Source: Niastella koreensis GR20-10
Lineage (GTDB): Bacteria > Bacteroidota > Bacteroidia > Chitinophagales > Chitinophagaceae
Assembly: GCF_000246855.1 (NCBI RefSeq)
Contig: NC_016609.1
Location: forward strand, 4,092,001 to 4,156,000
Length of the DNA stretch: 64,000 bases
Direction: 5' to 3'
Shown here: piece by piece, positions 9,517-17,269 of the stretch
Layout of the letters: each line of letters begins with the position of its first letter
Numbering within the stretch: the stretch's first letter is position 1
Program-made: the position numbers and the translations under genes
Notes under the pieces: model-generated
What the model saw: the letters and a program-made list of their open reading frames with translations, nothing else
Told to the model about the DNA's origin: nothing
Databases searched by the model: none

Positions 9517-10704
9517 TTAGTTTATACCAATAGTAAAATCGATGCTAAAGGCATTTCCATCGAGGGTAGTACTTTCTGTATTTTTATAATAGAGCATATT
9601 ATATCTTGCCACCAAACCCAGGTTCAGTCTTTTCCTTACAAAGTATTTATAACGTACACCCACATTCCAGTTAAATGATTGTATAGAGCCAGGCGCCCGG
9701 TTATCATCCCCGGACTGATCTTCGGAATCGGCCGTCAGGTTAAAATAGTCCCAGCCCATTCCTGCAACAACACCTATGTCTGTACGGTTTGTATGCACCA
9801 GGTAACGGGTATAATCAATACCACAATATGCACCCTCGTAAAAGTTTTTGGAATACAGGGTATCCTGCTTCAGGCAGGTATACGGCTGTGGAGTAGTATG
9901 GATAAAACGATAGGTATAGGTAAAATCCACTTCATTCAACCGGTTGCGCCAGCCAAACGAAAAACCTATAGCAGGATGCGCGTCCACTACCTGGCGCAGG
10001 TCACGGGTTGGGAACCAGCCACCCACCATCATACCCAAAGTTCCTCTGCCCGCATCGTTTCTTTCATCAATGAAATGGCGCTTTTTACAAGCCTGTAATT
10101 GTTCCTGTACCTGCTCAATATCCGGGCATATTTCAGGATCGGATCTATACTCCACCAGCGGTTCTGTTATGTCGCCCGTAAGGGTGCGGCAAATAAACAA
10201 CTGCGATTTGGTGAGCTTGCGTGTTTTTATCAATTCCCTTGACCAGGATTTAATAAACAGGATGGTGCCCCGCACATTTTCTGTGGCATCATATCTATAA
10301 GGATATTCCAGGTCGATATAGTACCTGAATGACTTATCCTTTATCAGCATCGCAGTCTGTTGATTTGCATACACTGATAAATAATCCAGACAATCGAATG
10401 GCAATTGAAATGAACTGTATTTATCTGATTGTATAGCCAGCAACACCTGCATGGCAAAAATAAATTCCAGGTTGGGATAATCGGAGTTCTTCCAGTTTTG
10501 CAGGTAATACCCCATGGTATCGTACTGCTTGCGTTCCAGTAAAGCGGGTAAATCAACGGGGGCATGAACAAGAAAGGAGACCTGGCTGGCAACCTGCGAT
10601 TGTATTTCGGGCGAGGCTTTCTTTTGCGCCTCGCAGTTCAGTTGATACAAAAGCAATAACATGAGAATGAACCAGCTCCTGCTTAAGGAGTAGAACTTTT
10701 TCAT
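9517..10704 (-). CDS. Secreted protein with C-terminal outer-membrane beta-barrel
   Basis: A 395-residue protein with a signal peptide (MKKFYSLSRSWFILMLLLLYQ, cleavage near CEAQ). Residues 30-190 form an alpha-helical region with no recognised domain; from about 215 on there are alternating aromatic/hydrophobic beta strands (IGFSFGWRNRLNEVDFTYTYRF, VGVRYKYFVRKRLNLGLVARYN) ending in FSIDFTIGIN, as in outer-membrane barrel proteins of Bacteroidota. First gene of a probable operon with the lipoprotein and glutathionylspermidine-synthase-like genes. Function unknown. Confidence 0.65.
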   Translation of the reverse strand: MKKFYSLSRSWFILMLLLLYQLNCEAQKKASPEIQSQVASQVSFLVHAPVDLPALLERKQYDTMGYYLQNWKNSDYPNLEFIFAMQVLLAIQSDKYSSFQLPFDCLDYLSVYANQQTAMLIKDKSFRYYIDLEYPYRYDATENVRGTILFIKSWSRELIKTRKLTKSQLFICRTLTGDITEPLVEYRSDPEICPDIEQVQEQLQACKKRHFIDERNDAGRGTLGMMVGGWFPTRDLRQVVDAHPAIGFSFGWRNRLNEVDFTYTYRFIHTTPQPYTCLKQDTLYSKNFYEGAYCGIDYTRYLVHTNRTDIGVVAGMGWDYFNLTADSEDQSGDDNRAPGSIQSFNWNVGVRYKYFVRKRLNLGLVARYNMLYYKNTESTTLDGNAFSIDFTIGIN

Positions 10705-10915
10705 TGGAGGTGTTTTCGGTTAACGGGTGGTTTAGATACCTGGTTATAAAGTTCAGCAGAAGAAAATAAATACTGGTTAAGCGACTGTTAATCGACGGGG
10801 AGGGAATGGTAAACAAATGTTAAAGGGGTTGGGGCGGGAATAAAAAATAATTGACATCGGGCGTAATAAATTCTTCAGCTAGCTACTAACGATTAAAAAC
10901 AATCCGGTAGCTGCG

Positions 10916-10923
10916 TATATTTG
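10916..10923 (+). promoter_or_regulatory. TAnnTTTG -7 motif upstream of the SPFH gene
   Basis: TATATTTG matches the Bacteroidota -7 element exactly and lies 60 bases before the ATG at 10983, giving a leader of about 50 bases. No clear TTTG box is seen 19-20 bases upstream. The rest of the 10705-10982 spacer shows no other feature. Confidence 0.45.
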
Positions 10924-10982
10924 ACTTGTAATATCAGTGACCTGAAAGTAGCATGCATTTACCCCTAAAAAACAAATAGAAA

Positions 10983-12926
10983 ATGGCAAGTTCTCTCCTG
11001 GTTAAGTGGGCCCTGATCCTGGGTATTCCCCTATTGATCTTTTTATTCTACAAACTTATTCTCCGTGTATTTTTTGGATTGGTGATCGTTCCTGAAGACA
11101 GGATCGGCCTGGTCACCAAGAAGTTCGTTCTGGTGGGCAAGCAAAGCCTGCCCGAAGGACGCATTATTGCCACCAATGGCGAAGCCGGTTTTCAGGCCCA
11201 GACCCTGGCGCCCGGCGTTTACTTTGGCAAATGGTTCTGGCAATACGCCATTACCTTCCAGCCTTTTACAATCATTCCTACCGGAAAAATAGGCCTGGTG
11301 CTGGCGAAAGATGGCGCTGAACTGGAAACCGGCGCCATACTGGCCAGAAGAGTAGCCTGTGATTCCTTCCAGGATGCCGAAGCTTTTTTGACGAATGGCG
11401 GCCGCAAAGGCCGGCAAACGGCGATCATTACCCCGGGTTCTTACCGGATCAACACCCTGCTGTTTGAGCTGGAGATTACTGATATGATCAGCATTCCCGA
11501 TAATGCGGTTGGTATTGTGACTACGCTCGAAGGGAAACCCCTCGACGAAGGACAGATCGCCGGCAAGATCATCGGTGAACACAACAAATTCCAGGATGTG
11601 GACGGATTTCTCAATAATGGGGGTTACAAAGGCTTGCAGGAGCAGGTTATTCTTGCCGGTTCTTATTTCCTGAACCCTTGGTTTGTGAAAATGGAAATGG
11701 TAAAGATGACGGAGATCCCCATCGGACACGTAGGCGTAGTGATCAGCTACGTAGGCAATGATGGCGTTGACCTGAGCGGCGTGGAATTTAAACACGGGAA
11801 TATCGTTGCCAAAGGAAGTAAAGGCGTTTGGGCAGAACCTTTAGGCCCCGGCAAATACCCGATCAACCCTTTTATTCTGAAAGTGGAACTGGTGCCAACC
11901 ACCAACCTGGTATTGAACTGGGCGGCCGCCAGAAGTGAAGCGCACCAGCTGGACAAGAACCTTTCTACGATCACCGTACGCAGTAAGGACGGTTTCCCAT
12001 TCAACCTGGATGTGGCACAGATCATTCACATTCCAACAACGGAAGCCCCCAAAGTAATTGCCCGGTTCGGGAATATGGTAAACCTGGTAAGCCAGGTACT
12101 GGAACCTACTATCGGCAACTACTTCCGTAACTCCGCCCAGGACAGCGATGTAATCGCATTCCTCGGTTCCAGAAAGGAAAGACAGGAATCTGCCCGTTCA
12201 CACATCGGCCACGTACTGGAGCAATACAACGTCTTTGGGGTAGACACCCTGATCGGGGACATAGTTCCGCCCGAAAGCCTGATGAAAACATTGACAGACC
12301 GCAAACTGGCCGAAGAACAAAAAGTAACTTACGAAACACAGATGAAGGCGCAGGAAACCCGGCAAAGCCTGGAAAAAGAAACAGCCATCGCCGAGATCCA
12401 GAAAGATATCGTAAAAGCCGACCAGGGCGTAATAATAGCAGAACGCATCGCCGATGCATCGGTGAAAAAAGCAACTGGTGACGCCAATAGCGTCCGATTG
12501 CAGGCCAATGCGGAAGCAGACCGGCTGAGACTTCTGGCAAGTGGTGAGGCGGAGAAAACACGTTTACTGGCGAAAGCCGAGGCCGAAAAGATCGAATGGA
12601 TCGCCAAAGCCGATGCAGAAAAGATCTCATTGACCGGTAATGCCGAAGCGGAGAAGATCCTCGCCATTGGTAAGTCGTCCGCAGAATCTTACAAGCTGGC
12701 AGTAGAAGCCATGGGCGGTGGTAATTTTACCCAATTAAAAGTGATGGAAGCGATAGGCACGCAGCAGATCAAGATCATGCCCGATATCCTGATCGGTGGT
12801 GGCGGAGACGGCACCAATGGACCTATCAACGGCCTGTTGGGACTGCAATTACTGGAACAGCTTCGTCAACATGCAGCCAATGGCAATAGTGCCGACGGAA
12901 CAACCGGTAACATCGAGAATAAATAA
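10983..12926 (+). CDS. SPFH/flotillin-like membrane scaffold protein
   Basis: A 647-residue protein with an N-terminal membrane helix (about 8-30), several repeated PEDRIG/PDNAVGIV/PIGHVGVVIS beta segments, an SPFH (band 7) domain ending near residue 420, then a long charged coiled coil with AEAEK/AEKI repeats (about 440-575) and a Gly-rich tail. This is the layout of flotillin/YqiK-type proteins, which oligomerise at the inner membrane and organise membrane microdomains. Unlike many flotillins it has no NfeD-type partner next to it here. It starts at ATG 10983 after an A-rich leader with its own promoter motif and is followed by a stem-loop, so it is likely a single-gene unit. Confidence 0.85.
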   Translation: MASSLLVKWALILGIPLLIFLFYKLILRVFFGLVIVPEDRIGLVTKKFVLVGKQSLPEGRIIATNGEAGFQAQTLAPGVYFGKWFWQYAITFQPFTIIPTGKIGLVLAKDGAELETGAILARRVACDSFQDAEAFLTNGGRKGRQTAIITPGSYRINTLLFELEITDMISIPDNAVGIVTTLEGKPLDEGQIAGKIIGEHNKFQDVDGFLNNGGYKGLQEQVILAGSYFLNPWFVKMEMVKMTEIPIGHVGVVISYVGNDGVDLSGVEFKHGNIVAKGSKGVWAEPLGPGKYPINPFILKVELVPTTNLVLNWAAARSEAHQLDKNLSTITVRSKDGFPFNLDVAQIIHIPTTEAPKVIARFGNMVNLVSQVLEPTIGNYFRNSAQDSDVIAFLGSRKERQESARSHIGHVLEQYNVFGVDTLIGDIVPPESLMKTLTDRKLAEEQKVTYETQMKAQETRQSLEKETAIAEIQKDIVKADQGVIIAERIADASVKKATGDANSVRLQANAEADRLRLLASGEAEKTRLLAKAEAEKIEWIAKADAEKISLTGNAEAEKILAIGKSSAESYKLAVEAMGGGNFTQLKVMEAIGTQQIKIMPDILIGGGGDGTNGPINGLLGLQLLEQLRQHAANGNSADGTTGNIENK

Positions 12927-12956
12927 AGACCAGGAACAAACGAGATATATAAACAT

Positions 12957-12989
12957 AAAGGCTGTCCTGACCGAATCGGGGCGGCCTTT
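12957..12989 (+). terminator. Stem-loop terminator after the SPFH gene
   Basis: AAAGGC-TGTCC pairs with GGGGC-GGCCTTT around a ten-base loop, followed by TTTTACTTTT; imperfect but well placed 30 bases after the stop codon. Confidence 0.55.
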
Positions 12990-13209
12990 TACTTTTATAA
13001 ATGTGGCCGGGAAAGCACGAATTTTCCTGAAAGCAACGCGTTTATTAGTCAAAACGACACACTTATAGCATAGTTCCTGTTTTTAAAGAATGGTTATAGC
13101 CTGGATGAACCGGATGAAATGGTGAAAGGTAATTGGGAAATGAATATTTACATTGAGAAAAAACGTGTATGTAGTAAGGTATTTGTTTTATATTGAGCCT
13201 ACTACAAAT

Positions 13210-14508
13210 ATGAACGCCACCAATTTTGAAAAGCACGATACGGTAAAACGGCTGAAAGCGATCTTCACAGGTTCCATCGGTAACCTGGTTGAATGGTACG
13301 ACTGGTACGCCTATGCCGCCTTTGCTTTATATTTCGCACCTGTATTCTTCCCCAAAGGTAACCCTACGGCTCAGTTGCTGGATACTGCAGCCATCTTTGC
13401 AGTAGGCTTTTTGATGCGGCCTGTCGGTGGCTGGTTATTTGGCAGTATTGCAGACCGGACAGGACGAAAAACGGCTATGACGCTTTCTGTTCTGCTAATG
13501 TCGGCAGGCAGTCTTATGATTGCGCTGGCCCCTTCCTTTGCTGCTGCCGGGGTGCTCTCCCCCATCATCCTGCTTACGGCCCGGTTATTACAAGGACTTA
13601 GCGTGGGTGGTGAATATGGCACTTCCGCTACTTATTTAAGCGAAATTGCCACGGCCGGAAAACGTGGTTTCTATTCCAGCTTTCAGTATGTTACCCTTAT
13701 AGGCGGCCAGTTGATTGCGCTGGGTGTACAAATGTTGCTGCAAAAGGTATTTCTTACTTCTGAACAGCTTCACGACTGGGGCTGGCGGGTCCCTTTTGTA
13801 ATAGGTGCGGTACTTTCATTGTTTGCGCTTATCATCCGCCGGCATATGCAGGAGACAATTGCAGTGGAGAAAAAGGATGCAAAACGTGGATCGGTAATTA
13901 CGTTATTAAAAGAACATCCGCGTGCCGTGCTTACGGTGGTAGGTCTTACCATGGGTGGCACCCTGGCCTTTTACACCTATACCACCTACATGCAGAAGTT
14001 CCTGGTAAATACAGTACACCTCAGCAAGGAACGTTCTACCCAGCTAACCTTCTGGTTAATGCTAGTATATGCGTGTATGCAACCGTTGTTCGGGATGCTG
14101 AGCGATAAAACAGGCCGTAAACCCATCCTCCTGGGCTTTGGTATTCTGGGCAGTATATTCACAGTGCCTATTCTTACCGCCATCAGTCATTCAACCACTG
14201 AGTGGGCGGCATTTTTCCTGATCTTAGCTGCGCTGATCATTGTCAGCGGCTATACTTCCATCAACGCAGTTGTTAAGGCAGAATTATTTCCGGCTGAAGT
14301 AAGGGCGCTGGGAGTAGGATTGCCTTACGCGCTTACCGTGGCTATCTTTGGGGGTACGGCTGAATATATCGCTTTATACTTCAAGAAAACCGGCCATGAG
14401 CCCCTGTTTTACTGGTATGTTACCGGATGTATCTTCATCTCCCTGATAGTATATGCTGTTGTAAGAGATACAAAACACACTTCTCATATTGATAAAGAAT
14501 TGTCTTAA
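13210..14508 (+). CDS. MFS transporter, metabolite:H+ symporter (MHS) type
   Basis: A 432-residue 12-helix transporter of the major facilitator superfamily. GNLVEWYDWYAYAAFALYFAP at the first helix, RPVGGWLFGSIADRTGRKTA (loop 2-3 signature) and LLQGLSVGGEYGTSATYLSE are hallmarks of the MHS subfamily (alpha-ketoglutarate permease KgtP, ProP and citrate transporters). The likely role is proton-coupled uptake of a small organic acid or related solute at the inner membrane; the substrate cannot be read. The open frame begins at a TTG at 13153, but homologues begin near MNATNFEKHD, so ATG 13210 is chosen. No functional neighbour in an operon. Confidence 0.88.
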   Translation: MNATNFEKHDTVKRLKAIFTGSIGNLVEWYDWYAYAAFALYFAPVFFPKGNPTAQLLDTAAIFAVGFLMRPVGGWLFGSIADRTGRKTAMTLSVLLMSAGSLMIALAPSFAAAGVLSPIILLTARLLQGLSVGGEYGTSATYLSEIATAGKRGFYSSFQYVTLIGGQLIALGVQMLLQKVFLTSEQLHDWGWRVPFVIGAVLSLFALIIRRHMQETIAVEKKDAKRGSVITLLKEHPRAVLTVVGLTMGGTLAFYTYTTYMQKFLVNTVHLSKERSTQLTFWLMLVYACMQPLFGMLSDKTGRKPILLGFGILGSIFTVPILTAISHSTTEWAAFFLILAALIIVSGYTSINAVVKAELFPAEVRALGVGLPYALTVAIFGGTAEYIALYFKKTGHEPLFYWYVTGCIFISLIVYAVVRDTKHTSHIDKELS

Positions 14509-14583
14509 TCATTTGACCGGCAGTGAAAAAACTATATATTAGCGCGGCTTTCTAAAAAAATTGCCGTAAATCTAATTTTCCTT

Positions 14584-15042
14584 ATGAGCACGATCACTTA
14601 TTTTACCCTTTTGTTATCTTTTTTTTCTTCAGTAGGGTCCGGTCCGTCAACCAAAACAGCGCATGATCCCCAACCAGCTTACGGATGCACTACCTATTAT
14701 GATGCTGCGCTTAAATTAACTGTATATACCGGTGTGGAAAAAGACCCGGAATATCCAGGCGGCGCAGATGCATGGGGCCGGTTCGTAAACAAAAATCTCA
14801 ACGAAGCGAACCTCGATGCTAATGTAGATTGCAATGTCAAAATTAAAATGATTGTTGACTCTGCAGGAGCGATCAGGAAAGCGGTGGCCATACATGGCAC
14901 TACGGAAGTAAAAGACCTGAACGCCAATGAAAAGGAAGTAATACGCGTTTATCTTAAATCAGGCACCTGGGTTCCGGGTAAATGCGGTGGAAATAACGTA
15001 AACACAGAATTTGTGCAATCATTTACCCCCTGTATCAAGTAA
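14584..15042 (+). CDS. Secreted TonB C-terminal-like domain protein
   Basis: A 152-residue protein with an N-terminal signal segment (TYFTLLLSFFSSVGSG). The mature part contains PEYPGGADAWGRFVNKNL, NVDCNVKIKMIVDSAGAIR and a final GTWVPGKCGGNNV segment: the pattern of TonB C-terminal (energy transducer) domains in Bacteroidota, where PxFPGG..A...F...NL opens the domain and W.PG....N.... closes it. It lacks the N-terminal membrane anchor plus proline-rich linker of a working TonB, so it is a stand-alone periplasmic domain of unknown role. A strong terminator follows. Confidence 0.65.
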   Translation: MSTITYFTLLLSFFSSVGSGPSTKTAHDPQPAYGCTTYYDAALKLTVYTGVEKDPEYPGGADAWGRFVNKNLNEANLDANVDCNVKIKMIVDSAGAIRKAVAIHGTTEVKDLNANEKEVIRVYLKSGTWVPGKCGGNNVNTEFVQSFTPCIK

Positions 15043-15059
15043 AATAATTGTTGTTGGTA

Positions 15060-15094
15060 AAGGGCTGTTTCAAGGTAACTTGAGACAGCCCTTT
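15060..15094 (+). terminator. Rho-independent terminator
   Basis: AAGGGCTGTTTCAAG pairs with CTTGAGACAGCCCTT (one mismatch) around a four-base loop and runs into TTTTTATTT, 18 bases after the stop of the TonB-C-like gene. Confidence 0.85.
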
Positions 15095-15211
15095 TTATTT
15101 GCATACTACTCAAAAACTTAATAAAAAATAGATAGCAATTCAAAATATGTGAGTTTACCAGGTATAAACGAAAAAGTTTCGCCACATTTACCTGAATTAA
15201 ACCCAATAATT

Positions 15212-15661
15212 ATGGCCACCAAACTAAGATTCGTTTTGCTGATCCTCGCCTTTACAGGTCTTACTAATTGCGTAACCGCTCAACAGAAACACTCCCCTGC
15301 ACCGGAAGCCGGCATGTTTAAAGTGACAATACTTTATCCTAATGGGGATGACAAAACCTTTGACATGGACTATTATGAAAAGAAACACATGCCGATGGTA
15401 GCTGGTTTTATAGGTAAAAATTTGAAATTTTATGAAATCGACAAAGGCATATCAGGCAGAACACCCAATGACAAAGCTCCTTATGTGGCTGTAGGCTATT
15501 TTTACATCACTGATGTTACCGAATATAATAAAGCCATAGCACAAAACAGGGATGCCATTATCAGTGATTTTAAAAATTACACAAATATTCAGCCCATTAT
15601 ACAAATCAGCGAAATAAAACACATCCGGGTGCTCTCCGGCGGCACTGATGATCTAAGATGA
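15212..15661 (+). CDS. Secreted EthD-family protein
   Basis: A 149-residue protein beginning at ATG 15212 with a signal peptide (FVLLILAFTGLTNCVTAQ; the Cys could make it a lipoprotein, though the motif LTNC is weak). The mature part has KVTILYPNGDDKTFDMDYY followed by HMPMV, and later VGYFYITDVTEYNKAI, the pattern of EthD domains (dimeric ferredoxin-like fold, from the ethyl tert-butyl ether degradation cluster). Function of most EthD proteins is not known. A longer frame to 15149 lacks signal-peptide logic and was not used. The 3' end overlaps by nine bases the convergent GNAT-ankyrin gene. Confidence 0.7.
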   Translation: MATKLRFVLLILAFTGLTNCVTAQQKHSPAPEAGMFKVTILYPNGDDKTFDMDYYEKKHMPMVAGFIGKNLKFYEIDKGISGRTPNDKAPYVAVGYFYITDVTEYNKAIAQNRDAIISDFKNYTNIQPIIQISEIKHIRVLSGGTDDLR

Positions 15662-16942
15662 TTGGTAACCTTTAATAAGCGCTACGATTTCCAGCCTTTC
15701 CATGTGATACGCCCAGCCCAGGGCTGGTGCATTCCAGGTACTGTCTTTTATGGAGAGGTCAGGATGTGCTGTTAACGCCAGTTGCGCCAGCGCCACATCA
15801 TTCCTTTCTGCTGCTATGTGTAACAAGGTTGCGTTGTGTTCACCATAGCGTGCGTTTACCTGGTCCGGTTCTGCAGCTAACAAGGCAGCAGCGCGTTCTT
15901 TCCAGCCCAGGTCCCAGGCATCCAGTACGCCCAATGGAATGCCCAACGTTGCCAGGTGCTCTGCAGCTGCAGCCTGTTTACAGTGTGTGGCCAGTTGCAT
16001 CAGCGTCATCCGGTTGGCTAATGGAGTATTCAGTTGCTCTGCTGTGACCTGCCGGCTCAGGGTATTGATACTATTTATGTCGCCACGGCCTACGGCTTCT
16101 GCCAAGGATATCAATTCCGGTGACGGCGGATGTGTTATATAATTATCGGCCATCAGCCACCACGTTAATCCATCCCCCACCCATTCAAATCCAACCTGAT
16201 TATACATACGCCGCCCGGTACCATTCAAAATTGCATATTTGTAGCCCTGCTGTTTGGCAAATAAACAAGCGGCAGTAACCACGGCCTTGCCTACACCTTT
16301 ATTCCTCGCTTTAGGTATTACCCCAACATTGTATAAGCCGGCAACCCCATAAGGGCCTGTAGTAAGCAATACACAACTGTGGCCAACAATTTCACCATCC
16401 ATTCTGGCAATAAACCGTTGCGCGCGGTCGGGATAGCGTTTCATCAAAGCGTCAGATACGGCGCCATTGTCGCCGGCATAAGGCAGGTCTTTTACCTGGC
16501 TGGTATTGGTGTTATTGTCAGCCTGCACCTGCAGGTTTCCCGGTTTAGGGTAACCGGTAATGATAGTATCCAGGTCCAGCGCCATCCAGCAGGGCTGCCA
16601 GCCGGGTTGAAAGCCACGGGCCAGCAGTCGAACGCCCAGGTCTGCCGGTTGTGAGGGCGAGAGTGACCAGCAACCAACCCCAACAGCCGCATGCGCGCGA
16701 TACCAGTGCATCATTTCATCCAATTGCGCACCGGCATCCTCGCTATTCAATTCAGGAAATCCTACATTGCCATTCTTTTGCCCGGGATTGAAGGTCCAGG
16801 TTAATCCATTGTTTGTTATTACCTCGCCGTTTTGGGCCCTGGCATTTAATGCAAACAACTCAATGTGGTTATAAGCTGCAGCCTGTTGTAGTTGTGATGG
16901 TGTAGCTTGTTGTAATGAATCTGCTAAATATGCATTGTCCAC
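15653..16942 (-). CDS. GNAT acetyltransferase fused to ankyrin repeats
   Basis: A 429-residue cytosolic protein. Residues about 130-260 form a GNAT N-acetyltransferase domain with VGVIPKARNKGVGKAVVTAA (acetyl-CoA-binding motif A) and MYNQVGFEWVGDGLTWW (motif B). Residues about 275-425 are ankyrin-like: LISLAEAVGRGDINSINTL, MTLMQLATHCKQAAAAEHL, ATLLHIAAERNDVALAQLAL and a final APALGWAYHMERLEIVALI. The N-terminal 120 residues resemble a second, degenerate GNAT half. Ankyrin repeats usually bind a protein partner, so the acetylation target may be docked by the C-terminus. Convergent nine-base overlap with the EthD-like gene. Confidence 0.8.
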   Translation of the reverse strand: MDNAYLADSLQQATPSQLQQAAAYNHIELFALNARAQNGEVITNNGLTWTFNPGQKNGNVGFPELNSEDAGAQLDEMMHWYRAHAAVGVGCWSLSPSQPADLGVRLLARGFQPGWQPCWMALDLDTIITGYPKPGNLQVQADNNTNTSQVKDLPYAGDNGAVSDALMKRYPDRAQRFIARMDGEIVGHSCVLLTTGPYGVAGLYNVGVIPKARNKGVGKAVVTAACLFAKQQGYKYAILNGTGRRMYNQVGFEWVGDGLTWWLMADNYITHPPSPELISLAEAVGRGDINSINTLSRQVTAEQLNTPLANRMTLMQLATHCKQAAAAEHLATLGIPLGVLDAWDLGWKERAAALLAAEPDQVNARYGEHNATLLHIAAERNDVALAQLALTAHPDLSIKDSTWNAPALGWAYHMERLEIVALIKGYQSS

Positions 16943-17011
16943 TTTCAGGTATTTTATAGGCCTTATAAAGATAGAGAAATGACAGGTTACCTAAATTAAA
17001 TCTGTCGCTTC

Positions 17012-17238
17012 ATGACAATTAAGGCAAACATTTCAGTAAACAGAGGGTGGCAAGCATTTTCATCCATGCAAGATACAATTAAGACAACCATCAAAGCGCC
17101 GGGGCAACATCTAAAAGAGAAACAGAAATAGACACCCTGAACTTTGCCATTGCCCGGGCTGCAGGCGATCTCCCGGTGCCTGCTACCGCATTGTTGGGAA
17201 AACTGGTTAAACTCAAATCCGATTTAACCAGGATGTAA
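17012..17238 (+). pseudogene. Frameshifted remnant of a ketopantoate-reductase-like (ApbA/PanE) C-terminus
   Basis: Within the 327-base gap 16943-17269, one frame gives WQAFSSMQDTIKTTI and then the +1 frame gives KRETEIDTLNFAIARAAGD and LPVPATALLGKLVKLK before a stop at 17238. Together they match the C-terminal region of ketopantoate reductases (SM.QD...GR.TEID.LNG...R......P.P.....L..L.K). The join needs one frameshift near 17100 and no N-terminal NADP-binding domain is present. I read it as the decayed tail of a lost gene; the rest of the gap shows nothing else. Confidence 0.55.
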
Positions 17239-17269
17239 TATCCTGAATATTACAAAATGTTACCAGCAG

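Noticed and set aside
11043-11795. 250-codon open frame on the minus strand
   Set aside because: It lies fully inside the flotillin-like gene on the opposite strand and has no protein family features.
13153-13209. TTG start of the MHS transporter at 13153
   Set aside because: The extra 19 residues do not fit the family, whose members start shortly before the first helix; ATG 13210 is preferred.
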